From Actinomycetota bacterium (GTDB lineage: Bacteria > Actinomycetota > Actinomycetes > Nanopelagicales > Nanopelagicaceae): DNA of 45,143 nucleotides. The notes beneath the pieces are model-generated. The model was not told the DNA's origin and made no database searches. It saw only the letters and a list, made by a program, of their open reading frames with translations. The stretch is from positions 1 to 45,143 of the forward strand of contig WLIT01000010.1 of NCBI GenBank assembly GCA_009726125.1, read 5' to 3'. A program made the position numbers and the translations under genes. Below, piece after piece: positions 36,989-45,143 of the stretch; the stretch's first letter is position 1, and every line of letters begins with the position of its first letter.

Positions 36989-38386
36989 ATGGGAAAGACG
37001 TTAGCCGAAAAGATTTGGGCTGATCACATTGTTCGCGAACATGAAGGCGAACCAGATCTTCTTTATATCGATCTGCACTTAATTCATGAAGTTACTAGCC
37101 CGCAGGCATTTGATGGTCTGCGTTTAGCTAATCGTAAAGTTCGTCGCCCTGAACTCACAATTGCAACCGAAGATCACAACGTTCCAACGCTTAATATTGA
37201 TAGACCAATCGCCGATCCAGTTTCTAAATTGCAGGTCGACACCTTGAGGAACAATTGCGCAGAATTCGGTCTTCGTATTCACTCACTTGGCGATGTGGAG
37301 CAAGGGATTGTTCACGTAGTAGGTCCCCAACTGGGAATTACCCAACCTGGAATGACAATAGTTTGTGGCGACTCGCATACCTCAACACATGGCGCCTTTG
37401 GTGCACTCGCCTTCGGTATTGGAACATCTGAAGTAGAGCACGTGCTTGCAACGCAAACGCTTCCTCTTGTTCGCCAGAAGACAATGGCAATTAACGTTGA
37501 AGGTACTTTAAAACCCGGCGTTACGAGCAAAGATATTATTTTGGCAATCATCGCGAAGATAGGAACTGGTGGCGGTCAGGGTTATGTCCTTGAATACCGT
37601 GGCTCAGCAATTCGCGCACTTTCAATGGAATCTCGTATGACCGTTTGCAATATGTCGATTGAAGCAGGTGCTCGTGCAGGGCTTATCGCACCTGATGAAA
37701 TCACCTTTGAATATTTAAAGGCTAAGCCTCATGCTCCTAAGGGCGCTGACTGGGATTCAGCAGTTGCATATTGGAAGACGTTGCAATCTGATTCTGACGC
37801 CAAATTCGATGTTGAAATTTCACTAAATGCCGATGAGCTAGAGCCATTTGTAACTTGGGGAACGAACCCGGGTCAAGGTTTGCCGCTCAATTCAAAGGTG
37901 CCAAACCCAGCAGAAATTACTGATCCTGAAGCGCGAAGCGCAGCAGAACGGGCACTTACATACATGGGCTTAGTTGCAGGAACGCCGCTTAAAGAAATCA
38001 AAGTAGACACAATCTTCTTGGGTTCGTGTACCAATGGACGAATTGAAGATTTACGTTCAGCTGCGGATGTTTTAAAAGGTAAGAAAATTTCGAAAGAAGT
38101 TCGCATGCTAGTAGTACCAGGTTCTGCGCGCGTTAGATTGCAAGCGGAAAGTGAGGGGCTAGATAAAGTATTTCTAGATGCTGGTGCGGAATGGCGTACT
38201 GCCGGTTGTTCAATGTGTTTAGGAATGAACCCGGATCAACTTGCTGTCGGCGAACGAGCAGCATCTACTTCAAACCGAAATTTTGAAGGGCGTCAAGGCA
38301 AGGGCGGACGTACCCACTTGGTAAGTCCACTTGTCGCGGCGGCAACTGCAATTCGTGGAACCCTTTCATCACCGGCAGATTTGTAA
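36989..38386 (+). CDS. leuC: 3-isopropylmalate dehydratase, large subunit
   Basis: A 465-residue aconitase-family enzyme of leucine synthesis, isomerising 2- to 3-isopropylmalate. The 4Fe-4S cysteines are Cys347 (GSCTNGR), Cys407 and Cys410 ([12 protein letters not shown]). ATG 36989, 6 nt after an AGGGG site, fits the [10 protein letters not shown] family start; the GTG one codon upstream is the alternative. It is divergent from the IclR regulator and cotranscribed with leuD 20 nt downstream. Confidence 0.97.
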   Translation: MGKTLAEKIWADHIVREHEGEPDLLYIDLHLIHEVTSPQAFDGLRLANRKVRRPELTIATEDHNVPTLNIDRPIADPVSKLQVDTLRNNCAEFGLRIHSLGDVEQGIVHVVGPQLGITQPGMTIVCGDSHTSTHGAFGALAFGIGTSEVEHVLATQTLPLVRQKTMAINVEGTLKPGVTSKDIILAIIAKIGTGGGQGYVLEYRGSAIRALSMESRMTVCNMSIEAGARAGLIAPDEITFEYLKAKPHAPKGADWDSAVAYWKTLQSDSDAKFDVEISLNADELEPFVTWGTNPGQGLPLNSKVPNPAEITDPEARSAAERALTYMGLVAGTPLKEIKVDTIFLGSCTNGRIEDLRSAADVLKGKKISKEVRMLVVPGSARVRLQAESEGLDKVFLDAGAEWRTAGCSMCLGMNPDQLAVGERAASTSNRNFEGRQGKGGRTHLVSPLVAAATAIRGTLSSPADL

Positions 38387-38406
38387 GAGGAAGGCTATAA
38401 AAAAAT

Positions 38407-39006
38407 ATGGATAAATATTTAACTCACACTGGAAGCGTTCTGCCACTTCGTCGCAGCAATGTTGATACCGACCAAATCATTCCTGCCGTTTACTTAAAAC
38501 GCGTAACCAAGAGCGGCTTTGAAGATGGGCTATTTGGCGCTTGGCGCAGCGATCCCGAGTTTGTTCTGAATAAAGCAGAGTTTGAGGGCGCAACAATTCT
38601 TGTTGCTGGTGTTGATTTTGGAACTGGATCCTCTCGTGAGCATGCAGTTTGGGCCTTGCAAAATTATGGCTTCAAAGTAGTTCTCTCTAGCCGCTTTGCC
38701 GATATCTTCCGAGGCAATTCGCAGAAGGCTGGATTGCTTACTGTCGTTGTTGAACAATCCGAGATTGAAGCAATTTGGGCTGCTGTTGAAGCTGACCCTA
38801 AAACCCAAGTAACAGTTGATCTTGAAGCCAAGGCGGTCAGTTATAACGGTAAATCAATAGCATTTGAAATTGATGATTACACCAGATGGCGTTTGATGGA
38901 AGGCCTTGATGACATCGGTCTAACACTTAAAAACATTGATTCTGTAAGCAAATTTGAGCAATCACGCCCAAGTTTTAAGCCTAAAACGCTTCCTGTACTT
39001 TCCTAA
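38407..39006 (+). CDS. leuD: 3-isopropylmalate dehydratase, small subunit
   Basis: A 199-residue swivelling-domain subunit that completes the leucine enzyme with LeuC. The [17 protein letters not shown]-terminal segment and the [11 protein letters not shown] active-site loop are typical. An AGGAAGG stretch precedes the ATG at a long spacing. Two hairpins downstream suggest that the leuCD transcript ends before hup. Confidence 0.97.
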   Translation: MDKYLTHTGSVLPLRRSNVDTDQIIPAVYLKRVTKSGFEDGLFGAWRSDPEFVLNKAEFEGATILVAGVDFGTGSSREHAVWALQNYGFKVVLSSRFADIFRGNSQKAGLLTVVVEQSEIEAIWAAVEADPKTQVTVDLEAKAVSYNGKSIAFEIDDYTRWRLMEGLDDIGLTLKNIDSVSKFEQSRPSFKPKTLPVLS

Positions 39007-39022
39007 TTGCTATTCATCTAAA

Positions 39023-39047
39023 AACTCTAAAGTAATTATTTAGAGTT
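39023..39047 (+). terminator. Perfect 9-bp hairpin after leuD
   Basis: AACTCTAAA, a 7-base loop and TTTAGAGTT pair perfectly 17 nt after the leuD stop. No long T-tract follows, so it may act as a transcript-stabilising hairpin or with the second hairpin next to it as a tandem terminator. Confidence 0.5.
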
Positions 39048-39059
39048 CTCTCCGCATAA

Positions 39060-39085
39060 AAAGTGCTTTTTTTGCACTTTCTTTT
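39060..39085 (+). terminator. Intrinsic terminator of leuCD
   Basis: AAAGTGC, a loop of seven T and GCACTTT, followed by CTTTT, form a short terminator hairpin. With the hairpin just before it, it separates leuCD from hup. Confidence 0.6.
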
Positions 39086-39211
39086 AGTTGGCTTCATTTA
39101 ATTTAATTCCGACACGCCACAATATATGCGGTGTGTTATTTAGATGTCGGCGTAGATTTCTAACCACGTTAGGCGAACGTCTAACATTTATGCGTAAAAA
39201 GGGGATTTATT

Positions 39212-39658
39212 ATGAACAAGGCCCAGTTCATCGCAGCATTGGCACCTCACTTCGGCGATAACAAGAAGGAAGCTGCTCGTGCAGTAGATGTAGTTTTTGA
39301 CACAATCGTTCGCAACATTTCAAAGGGCGAAGATGTAATGATCAACGATTTCGGTAAGTTTAAGAAAGTTGATCGTCCAGCACGCAAGGGCCGTAACCCT
39401 TTCACTGGTGAAACAATTCAAATCAAGGCGAGCAAGAAGGTTCGTTTCTTGCCAGCAAAGGCGCTAAAGGAAGTTATTTCTGGCGCACGTAAACTTGAAG
39501 CTGCACCAAAGCCACCTGTAAAGGTTGTTGCTAAGCCAGCAGCTAAGAAAGCTGCTGCTAAGAAGAAGCCAGCTAAGAAGGCTGCTGCTAAGAAGAAGCC
39601 AGCTAAGAAGGCTGCTGCTAAGAAGAAGCCAGCTAAGAAGGCTGCAAAGCGTCGCTAG
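39212..39658 (+). CDS. hup: HU-type nucleoid protein with lysine-rich tail
   Basis: A 148-residue protein: a canonical HU domain (1-90, with the FGKFKKVDRPARKGRNPFTGETIQIKA-type arm, seen around residues 47-75) and a histone H1-like tail (about 100-148) built of KKAAAKKKPA repeats. The tail is typical of actinobacterial HupB/HupS and adds DNA binding and compaction. AAGGGG precedes the ATG by about 8 nt, and a strong terminator follows, so it is monocistronic. The leuD-hup order matches Streptomyces. Confidence 0.95.
   Translation: MNKAQFIAALAPHFGDNKKEAARAVDVVFDTIVRNISKGEDVMINDFGKFKKVDRPARKGRNPFTGETIQIKASKKVRFLPAKALKEVISGARKLEAAPKPPVKVVAKPAAKKAAAKKKPAKKAAAKKKPAKKAAAKKKPAKKAAKRR
39541..39651 (+). 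repeat. 30-bp tandem repeat coding for the HU tail
   Basis: Three 30-bp units (39541-39570, 39571-39600 and 39601-39630) differ by a single base, and a partial fourth follows. Each encodes AKKAAAKKKP. Near-identity at the DNA level points to recent slippage or conversion, so copy number may vary between strains. Confidence 0.9.
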
Positions 39659-39676
39659 TAGTTAATTTATTTAAAG

Positions 39677-39706
39677 GAGGGAGCCAGAAATGGTTCCCTC
39701 TTTTTT
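39677..39706 (+). terminator. Strong intrinsic terminator of hup
   Basis: GAGGGAGCC, a 6-base loop and GGTTCCCTC pair over 9 bp (one G-U), followed by six T. It is the best intrinsic terminator in the window. Confidence 0.88.
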
Positions 39707-39715
39707 AATGGGACT

Positions 39716-39721
39716 TAGGAT
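39716..39721 (+). promoter_or_regulatory. Putative -10 box of leaderless plsC transcript
   Basis: TAGGAT is followed by 6 nt and ATG 39728. It lies just after the hup terminator, as expected for a new transcription unit. Confidence 0.55.
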
Positions 39722-39727
39722 ACAGAC

Positions 39728-40492
39728 ATGCAATTTCAACCGCCCAGTGGTTATCCGCTCGGTACCAATAGAACTTTTAAATATGTTTCTTCAATCGTTA
39801 TACCAATTCTAAATTTATTCACAAAACGCAATTGGCTCGGGAGTGAAAACTTGCCAAAGAGCGGCGCGGTAATTGCAATTTCAAATCATATTTCCTATGC
39901 GGACGCGCTAGTTTTTGCACATTTCTTATATGGAAATGGTCGCGCGGTTAGATACTTAGGAAAAGATTCGGTATTTAAGATTCCAGTACTTGGCCGGATT
40001 CTTTTATCAGCAGGTCAGATACCAGTTGCGCGAGAGAGCGATAAAGCTTCACATGCCCTCGATAGCGCGCTCGGTTTATTGAAAGCCGGACACTGTGTTG
40101 GTATTTATCCAGAGGGCACATTGACTCGCGATGAGAATTTATGGCCGATGGTCGCAAAAACGGGCGTGGCAAGGTTGGCGATTATTAGCAAGGCCTCGGT
40201 AATTCCAATCGCACAATGGGGCGATCAAAATCTATTGGCCCCATATTCAAAGCGTGTCGTTCTTTGGCGTCGTACAAAGATTACTTATCTGGCGGGACCA
40301 GCCTTGGATTTCAGTAAATGGTATGGAAAAGAGGAGGATCAAGCGGCGCTTGTGGAAGCTACCGCATATGCAATGGCCGAAATTACGAAATTGTTGGAGC
40401 AAATTAGGGGAGAATTAGCGCCTCATGAAATATTTGATCCACATAAATCGCCTCTTCCTCGAACCGGTAATTTTAAGAAAAAGAAGGATTAA
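39728..40492 (+). CDS. plsC: 1-acyl-sn-glycerol-3-phosphate acyltransferase
   Basis: A 254-residue acyltransferase of phospholipid synthesis. The catalytic NHISYAD motif has His54 and Asp59, and YPEGTLTRD is the substrate-binding block, reading EGT without the usual following Arg. One hydrophobic segment near the N-terminus (about 20-31) can anchor it to the membrane. The next gene, gpsA, supplies glycerol-3-phosphate; it begins 4 nt after the stop, so the pair works in one pathway. Confidence 0.9.
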   Translation: MQFQPPSGYPLGTNRTFKYVSSIVIPILNLFTKRNWLGSENLPKSGAVIAISNHISYADALVFAHFLYGNGRAVRYLGKDSVFKIPVLGRILLSAGQIPVARESDKASHALDSALGLLKAGHCVGIYPEGTLTRDENLWPMVAKTGVARLAIISKASVIPIAQWGDQNLLAPYSKRVVLWRRTKITYLAGPALDFSKWYGKEEDQAALVEATAYAMAEITKLLEQIRGELAPHEIFDPHKSPLPRTGNFKKKKD

Positions 40493-40496
40493 GTAA

Positions 40497-41495
40497 ATGT
40501 CTAAGTTCACAGTTCTTGGATCTGGTGCATGGGGGACAACCATGGCACAAGTACTTTGCGATGCTGGTCAAGAAGTTTTAATTTGGGGTCGCAATACCGA
40601 TGTTATTTCTGAAATCAATACTAAGAAATCAAATACTAAATATTTACCTGGCGTCTCGCTTCCAAAAGCAATGCGGGCTACAAATGATATTCAAGAAGCC
40701 TTTAAGTTCGGCGAAGCAATAGTCCTTGCAATTCCAGCGCAATCACTTCGCGAGAATATGTCTGCGTGGGTATCGACATTTCCCCAAGATAAACCGGTAA
40801 TTAGTACGTTAAAAGGTATTGAAGCTAATTCCCAACTACGAATGACTGAAGTTGTAACTGAGATTTTGGGAATTCCACCCGCACGCATTGGCTTAATTAC
40901 AGGACCAAACCTTGCGGGCGAACTTTCACTTCGCCAACCTGCTGGCGCAGTTGCAGCATCTTCGAACACTGAAATTTCGCAGATGATGGTTGATGCATTC
41001 ACAACTCCTTATTTCCGGGTTTATCCATCAGAAGATTTAGTTGGTTGTGAACTTGCTGGTGCCGCTAAGAGCGTTATCGCACTCGCTGTTGGTATGGCTA
41101 TCGGACTAGAACTCGGTGAGAACACACAAGCAATGATTATTACTCGAGGCCTAAGTGAAGTTGCGAGATTTGGTGATGGTTATGGAGCCAACCCACTTAC
41201 ATTTCTAGGTTTGGCCGGAATGGGCGACTTAGTTGCATCTTGCGGATCTGGCCTATCGCGTAACCGAACATTTGGTGAAGCCCTTGGGCGCAGCGGAACG
41301 ATGGCACAAGCAAGATTAGAAGTCTCTAAAACTGTTGAGGGAGTGGCATCTGCCGCTGCAATCCTTGAACTTGCACATCGTGTTGGTGTAGAAGTTCCAA
41401 TTATCGAAGTAGTTTCAGAAGTTGTTCGTGACCGGATTTCACCAAGTGCTGCCCTGGCCAGAATTATGACTGTAAGCATGGCTGCTGAGTTGTAA
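40497..41495 (+). CDS. gpsA: Glycerol-3-phosphate dehydrogenase [NAD(P)+]
   Basis: A 332-residue enzyme reducing dihydroxyacetone phosphate to sn-glycerol-3-phosphate for lipids. The dinucleotide-binding motif GSGAWG is at 8-13, the GPNLAGEL segment follows, and the catalytic Lys is in AAKSVIALAVG. AAGGA before the ATG is the ribosome binding site. The stop overlaps the ddl start by one base (TAATG). Confidence 0.97.
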   Translation: MSKFTVLGSGAWGTTMAQVLCDAGQEVLIWGRNTDVISEINTKKSNTKYLPGVSLPKAMRATNDIQEAFKFGEAIVLAIPAQSLRENMSAWVSTFPQDKPVISTLKGIEANSQLRMTEVVTEILGIPPARIGLITGPNLAGELSLRQPAGAVAASSNTEISQMMVDAFTTPYFRVYPSEDLVGCELAGAAKSVIALAVGMAIGLELGENTQAMIITRGLSEVARFGDGYGANPLTFLGLAGMGDLVASCGSGLSRNRTFGEALGRSGTMAQARLEVSKTVEGVASAAAILELAHRVGVEVPIIEVVSEVVRDRISPSAALARIMTVSMAAEL

Positions 41496-42532
41496 TGAGC
41501 AAAATTAAAGTTGGAATAGTTTGCGGTGGCAAATCGAGTGAACATGAGATCTCGTGTATCTCCGCAGCTGGCGTTTTATCGGCAATCGACCGCGAGAAAT
41601 ATGAGCCACTATTGATTGGAATCACTAAGTCAGGGAAATGGGTTCTGCCACCGCGCGATTACAACCTGACAATTCAGGGTGATGTATTGCCTGAAATAGC
41701 TAATGAGTTGCCAGAAACAAGTATTGAGAAGTTGGATATTGATTTGTTGTTTCCCGTACTACACGGCCCTTATGGTGAAGATGGAACCTTCCAAGGCCAG
41801 TGCGAAATGGCGGGAATTAAATATGTCGGTTCGGGAGTACTCGCCAGTGCGGTTGGAATGGATAAATCATTCGCTAAACCAATATTTGAATCACATGGCT
41901 TAGAAGTTGCGCCTGGAATGATTATTCATCAAAGTGATTGGCAAGTCGATGAAGTTCGAATTCTTGCTAGCGCTACAGAATTTGGAAATCCGCTCTTTGT
42001 GAAACCAGCTCGAAGTGGATCTAGTCGCGGAACGAGCAAAGTTAAAAACGTTAAAGAGTTGAAGACTGCAATTAATTTTGCCCTTCAATTTGATACCAAA
42101 GTTTTGGTTGAAAGTGCAATTGTTGGACGAGAGATTGAATGCGCAGTTCTACAAGTAAATGGAGTAGCACTCTCTTCGCCAGTTGGTGAGATTAAAATTC
42201 TGGGAGACCATGAGTTTTATGATTTCGAAGCGAAGTATCTAGATGATTCAACTGAAGTAATAGTTCCAGTTCACCTGCCGTTTGGCGTCCAGGAAGAGAT
42301 TCAAAATTATGCGACGCTGGCATTCGACGCGCTTGGTTGCGAAGGTTTGGCTCGAGTGGATTTCTTTTACACCGGAACAAAAATTGTTATTAATGAAATC
42401 AATACGATGCCTGGATTTACAGCGACATCTGTCTTCCCAAAACTATGGGCTGCGGCTGGAATTGGCTACACCGAGCTGATTACAAATTTGATTGAGTCAG
42501 CCCTATCACGCCCGTTAAACGTAACGCGCTAG
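41495..42532 (+). CDS. ddl: D-alanine--D-alanine ligase
   Basis: A 345-residue ATP-grasp ligase making the D-Ala-D-Ala end of the peptidoglycan precursor in the cytoplasm. The N-terminal CGGKSSEHEISCISA, the HGPYGEDGTFQG loop, PARSGSSRG and the C-terminal NEINTMPGFT metal/substrate segment are all intact. The plsC-gpsA-ddl unit joins lipid and wall synthesis. Its 3' end meets the convergent Lrp-domain gene with an 11-nt gap. Confidence 0.97.
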   Translation: MSKIKVGIVCGGKSSEHEISCISAAGVLSAIDREKYEPLLIGITKSGKWVLPPRDYNLTIQGDVLPEIANELPETSIEKLDIDLLFPVLHGPYGEDGTFQGQCEMAGIKYVGSGVLASAVGMDKSFAKPIFESHGLEVAPGMIIHQSDWQVDEVRILASATEFGNPLFVKPARSGSSRGTSKVKNVKELKTAINFALQFDTKVLVESAIVGREIECAVLQVNGVALSSPVGEIKILGDHEFYDFEAKYLDDSTEVIVPVHLPFGVQEEIQNYATLAFDALGCEGLARVDFFYTGTKIVINEINTMPGFTATSVFPKLWAAAGIGYTELITNLIESALSRPLNVTR

Positions 42533-42543
42533 CTTAAACGAAT

Positions 42544-42780
42544 TTAGTAAGAAGTTACTGGGCAAGTCAGAGTGCGAGTAATGCCGGGAACTGCTTGAAC
42601 TTTTGCCAAGATTCCACGACCGAGGTCTTCCATACTTGGCGATTCGGCTCGCATAATTACATCATATGGACCAGTAACGCCTTCGGCCAGAGTGACTCCA
42701 GGAATTGCAGAAACTGATTTAGCAACGCTTGAAGCCTTACCGACTTCAGTTTGAATAAGGATGTATACCTGAACTGACAT
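42544..42780 (-). CDS. Stand-alone Lrp/AsnC ligand-binding (RAM) domain protein
   Basis: A 78-residue protein made only of the Lrp/AsnC effector domain, with no helix-turn-helix. Its VQVYILIQTEVGKASSVA start and TGPYDVIMRAES segment are typical of the actinobacterial version found between ddl and thiL. Such domains form oligomers that bind amino acids and may modulate other regulators. An AGGAG site precedes the ATG. Confidence 0.9.
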   Translation of the reverse strand: MSVQVYILIQTEVGKASSVAKSVSAIPGVTLAEGVTGPYDVIMRAESPSMEDLGRGILAKVQAVPGITRTLTCPVTSY

Positions 42781-42906
42781 TTGATTTACTCCTAAATATT
42801 TCTGCCCTCCACAGCGTCGTGATTGCAGAGTTACAGGCTAGCGCCTCTAGAGTTCGTTTGGGAATAATTAAATTGACCTAAAAAGTCTGGCGAGAAAGGG
42901 TGCAAA

Positions 42907-43812
42907 TTGGCTTCAGAGTCCGAATTAATAGCCGCCCTCTCCAACATATTTGCCGGATCCGATCCCAATTTAATCGTGGGAATTGGCGACGATGGCGCCG
43001 TAATAAAAGCTAACCCTCAAAATCTGGTGGCCGCAACGGACATGGCGGTTGAAGGTGTTCACTTTAAAAGAGAGTGGTCGAGCCTGCACGATATTGGTGC
43101 GAAATTAACTGCGGCGAACTTAGCTGATATTTATGCGATGGGTGGAACCCCTAAGTATTTATTAGTCAGCGCCGGATTAACTAAGGATTTTGGAATACCT
43201 GAGATTGAAGAATTGGCCAATGGCATTAAGAGCGAAGCAGATTTAGTTGGTGTTTCAATTGTTGGCGGCGATCTTTCAAGCGCAGAAAAATTAGTTATAT
43301 CTATTACTGCCTTAGGTGAAGTAGAAAAACCAATCACTCGCTCCGGTGCAAAGGTGGGCGATGTCGTAATTATTTCTGGTCTTTCTGGAAAATCAGCGGC
43401 AGGGCTGCACCAATTGCAGAACGGTATTTCGGACTCTCCTTATATTCGCGCTTATAGAAAGCCTGATGTAAATTACAAATTGGCTGCTAACTTTCAAAAC
43501 GTTAATTCAATGTGTGATGTAAGCGATGGCCTGCTCTCGGAGTTAAACCACATCGCATCAGCGTCAAAGGTTGGGATTGAGATAGATATTGAGTTAGTGA
43601 AAGCTATTTCGGGCTTCGATGCGCTGGCCAAAATCGCTGGATCTGATATCTGGCAATGGGCATTAACTGGAGGCGAGGACCACGTATTTGTCGCAACGAC
43701 TTCTGCGCAGATCCCAGATGGTGCTTATGCAATAGGGAAGGTAGTCGCAGGAAATAAAGTTACGGTTCCAGGAATAGCGGAATTACCATCAAGTGGTTTC
43801 CGCCATTTCTAA
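42907..43812 (+). CDS. thiL: Thiamine-monophosphate kinase
   Basis: A 301-residue enzyme of the PurM/ThiL fold that makes thiamine diphosphate from the monophosphate. The metal-binding GIGDDGAV, ATDMAVEGVHF, NLADIYAMGGTPKY and the CDVSDGL segment are in order. The TTG start has an AAAGGG site 6 nt upstream. In Streptomyces thiL is soon followed by rpmB; here an ACC deaminase gene lies between. Confidence 0.95.
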   Translation: MASESELIAALSNIFAGSDPNLIVGIGDDGAVIKANPQNLVAATDMAVEGVHFKREWSSLHDIGAKLTAANLADIYAMGGTPKYLLVSAGLTKDFGIPEIEELANGIKSEADLVGVSIVGGDLSSAEKLVISITALGEVEKPITRSGAKVGDVVIISGLSGKSAAGLHQLQNGISDSPYIRAYRKPDVNYKLAANFQNVNSMCDVSDGLLSELNHIASASKVGIEIDIELVKAISGFDALAKIAGSDIWQWALTGGEDHVFVATTSAQIPDGAYAIGKVVAGNKVTVPGIAELPSSGFRHF

Positions 43813-43834
43813 TTTACTGTGAGAGTATTTGCAG

Positions 43835-44851
43835 ATGTCTAGAGCCAAACTTGAATCATTTCCCAAAGCGAAACTAACCTTTGGTCCATCACCACTACAA
43901 CGTCTCGATCGCCTTACCGAGCATCTCGGTGGAAAAGTTGAAGTTTGGGCTAAGCGCGAAGATGTTAATTCTGGGCTGGCATATGGTGGTAACAAAACTC
44001 GCAAACTTGAATACTTAGCGGCAGAAGCGTTGGCACAAGGTTGTGACACCCTAGTATCAATTGGTGGTGTGCAATCGAATCACACTCGACAAGTTGCGGC
44101 CGTTGCAGCTCATCTCGGACTTAAGTGTGTACTAGTGCAAGAGCATTGGGTTGATTGGGACGAAGTTAATTATGAAAAAACTGGAAATATTTTATTGAGT
44201 CGCATTATGGGCGCCGAAGTGCGTCTTGATCCCGCAGGTTTCGATATTGGTTTTAGAAAATCTTGGGAAGAGGCTATTTCTGATGTTAAAGCGCGTGGTG
44301 GAAAGCCGTATCCAATTCCAGCAGGAGCATCTGATCACCCGCTCGGTGGACATGGTTTTGCAGGCTGGGCTTTTGAAGTTGAAGATCAGGAAGCCGATCT
44401 TGGAATTAAATTTGATAACTTTATTGTTTGTTCGGTAACAGGTTCTTCACAAGGCGGAATGATTGCGGGGTTTGCACATTCGAATCGAGCAGAATCAGTA
44501 ATTGGAATCGATGCCTCTGCAACTGTTGAAAAAACTTGGGAACAGATTAAGCGAATTGCATCTCGCACAGCCACAGCGATAGAACTTGGCCGCGAACTTC
44601 GTGATACTGAAATTGTTCTATTGGATCGCTGGCACGATGGAATTTATGGAGTTGCTGGACCGAAAACTATTGAGGCAATTAAGTTGGTTGGCCAACTTGA
44701 AGGAATGATTACTGATCCGGTTTATGAAGGTAAGTCAATGGCAGGAATGATTGATTTAATTAAAGAGGGATATTTCAAAGAGGGTTCGAAAGTTCTTTAC
44801 GTGCACCTTGGTGGCCAACCAGCCATCAACGGATACACAACAGCTTTTTAA
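43835..44851 (+). CDS. acdS: 1-aminocyclopropane-1-carboxylate (ACC) deaminase
   Basis: A 338-residue PLP enzyme of the tryptophan synthase beta fold, very like Pseudomonas AcdS with a constant offset of three residues. The PLP lysine is Lys54 (GGNK), Ser81 the nucleophile-side Ser, and Tyr271, Tyr297, Glu298 and Leu325 match the residues that separate ACC deaminase from D-cysteine desulfhydrase. His83 replaces the usual Gln. It would convert ACC to 2-oxobutyrate and ammonia. ATG 43835 is preferred; TTG 43829 is in frame. It ends 7 nt before convergent rpmB. Confidence 0.93.
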   Translation: MSRAKLESFPKAKLTFGPSPLQRLDRLTEHLGGKVEVWAKREDVNSGLAYGGNKTRKLEYLAAEALAQGCDTLVSIGGVQSNHTRQVAAVAAHLGLKCVLVQEHWVDWDEVNYEKTGNILLSRIMGAEVRLDPAGFDIGFRKSWEEAISDVKARGGKPYPIPAGASDHPLGGHGFAGWAFEVEDQEADLGIKFDNFIVCSVTGSSQGGMIAGFAHSNRAESVIGIDASATVEKTWEQIKRIASRTATAIELGRELRDTEIVLLDRWHDGIYGVAGPKTIEAIKLVGQLEGMITDPVYEGKSMAGMIDLIKEGYFKEGSKVLYVHLGGQPAINGYTTAF

Positions 44852-44858
44852 AGCAGAA

Positions 44859-45044
44859 TTAACGAGTTACTTTTCCAGCCTTTAGGCATGAAGCACAAAC
44901 GTTCTGGCGCTTAGGTGTTCCACTAACAAGAGTGCGAACGCGTTGGATATTTGGATTCCAACGACGACGGGTCTTGCGCATTGAGTGGGAGACCTTGTTG
45001 CCGAAGCTAGGACCCTTGCCGCAGATATCGCAGTTTGAGGACAC
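44859..45044 (-). CDS. rpmB: 50S ribosomal protein L28
   Basis: A 61-residue L28 of the zinc-binding form, with cysteine pairs CDIC and CASC. The [21 protein letters not shown] segment near the N-terminus is typical. GTG 45044 is chosen because it gives the family start and has an AGGGAGA site 6 nt upstream. It is probably monocistronic, with its promoter in bases 45058-45143. Confidence 0.96.
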   Translation of the reverse strand: MSSNCDICGKGPSFGNKVSHSMRKTRRRWNPNIQRVRTLVSGTPKRQNVCASCLKAGKVTR

Positions 45045-45050
45045 GGTATT

Positions 45051-45057
45051 TCTCCCT
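45051..45057 (-). promoter_or_regulatory. Ribosome binding site fixing the rpmB GTG start
   Basis: The reverse strand reads AGGGAGA 6 nt before GTG 45044. It excludes an in-frame upstream ATG at 45065, which would place this site inside the gene. Confidence 0.7.
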
Positions 45058-45143
45058 TGAATCAAGTTAAATTACGGGTTTCGCAATAAGTCGCAAAGAT
45101 TACCCCGTCTACGCAGGGATTGGCTAATCCGCGCGAGAAGATA

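Noticed and set aside
39109-39150. CCGACA ... TGTCGG inverted repeat upstream of hup
   Set aside because: Arms are only 6 bases with a 30-base spacer and no convincing inner stem; I could not separate it from chance.
39541-39651. Short regular repeats that might suggest a CRISPR array
   Set aside because: There are no spacers; the units are contiguous and encode the HU tail.

Overview
The window looks like chromosomal backbone from a small-genome, AT-leaning actinobacterium, most likely a freshwater Nanopelagicales (acI, 'Ca. Planktophila/Nanopelagicus'-type) cell. Reasons: the gene order is the actinobacterial one (DUF3145 beside fabD-fabH-acpP-fabF; nadD-rsfS-histidine phosphatase; leuS-comEA-comEC-holA-rpsT-lepA-hemW-hrcA-dnaJ-rsmE-phoH-ybeY-CBS protein-cytidine deaminase-like; gltX-tRNA-Gln-tRNA-Glu ... 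IclR regulator-leuC-leuD-HU-plsC-gpsA-ddl-Lrp domain-thiL-rpmB). HU has a lysine/alanine/proline tail of actinobacterial type. Gaps between genes are tiny, and many genes appear to be leaderless, with a TANNNT box 6-7 nt before the start codon. The organism name is inference; the phylum is well supported.

Layout. 1-5237: end of a cold-shock gene, DUF3145 and SIMPL genes (+), then the type II fatty acid operon fabD-fabH-acpP-fabF (-). 5238-12360: etfB-etfA, cysteine desulfurase-mnmA (tRNA thiolation), ligA, a previously uncalled 39-residue membrane peptide, nadD (no canonical start codon) and rsfS. 12361-29878: a long + strand run of housekeeping genes for translation, competence-type DNA uptake, protein quality control and RNA processing. 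29868-31565: gltX with tRNA-Gln and tRNA-Glu. 31569-36153: a minus-strand sulfur cassette. 36208-45044: leucine biosynthesis with its IclR regulator, HU, phospholipid and cell-wall genes, thiL, an ACC deaminase, and rpmB.

The most distinctive parts are two insertions into the otherwise conserved backbone. The first is cysD-cysNC-TauE/SafE permease-sulfotransferase, beginning 3 nt after tRNA-Glu. It can take up sulfate, make PAPS and transfer sulfate to an acceptor, but no PAPS or sulfite reductase is present here, which suggests a sulfation pathway rather than sulfur assimilation. The second is an ACC deaminase, with its diagnostic active-site residues intact, between thiL and rpmB.

Other oddities: an HrcA repressor with an internal deletion of about 100 residues; a CBS/CorC protein with nearly all of its DUF21 membrane domain missing; a cytidine deaminase-like protein without zinc ligands; era missing from its usual place; stop codons that also form the -10 box of the next gene; and a palindrome in the regulator-leuC gap that may be the regulator's operator. 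No insertion sequence, prophage, CRISPR array or riboswitch was recognised. No stretch longer than 300 bases lacks a gene.
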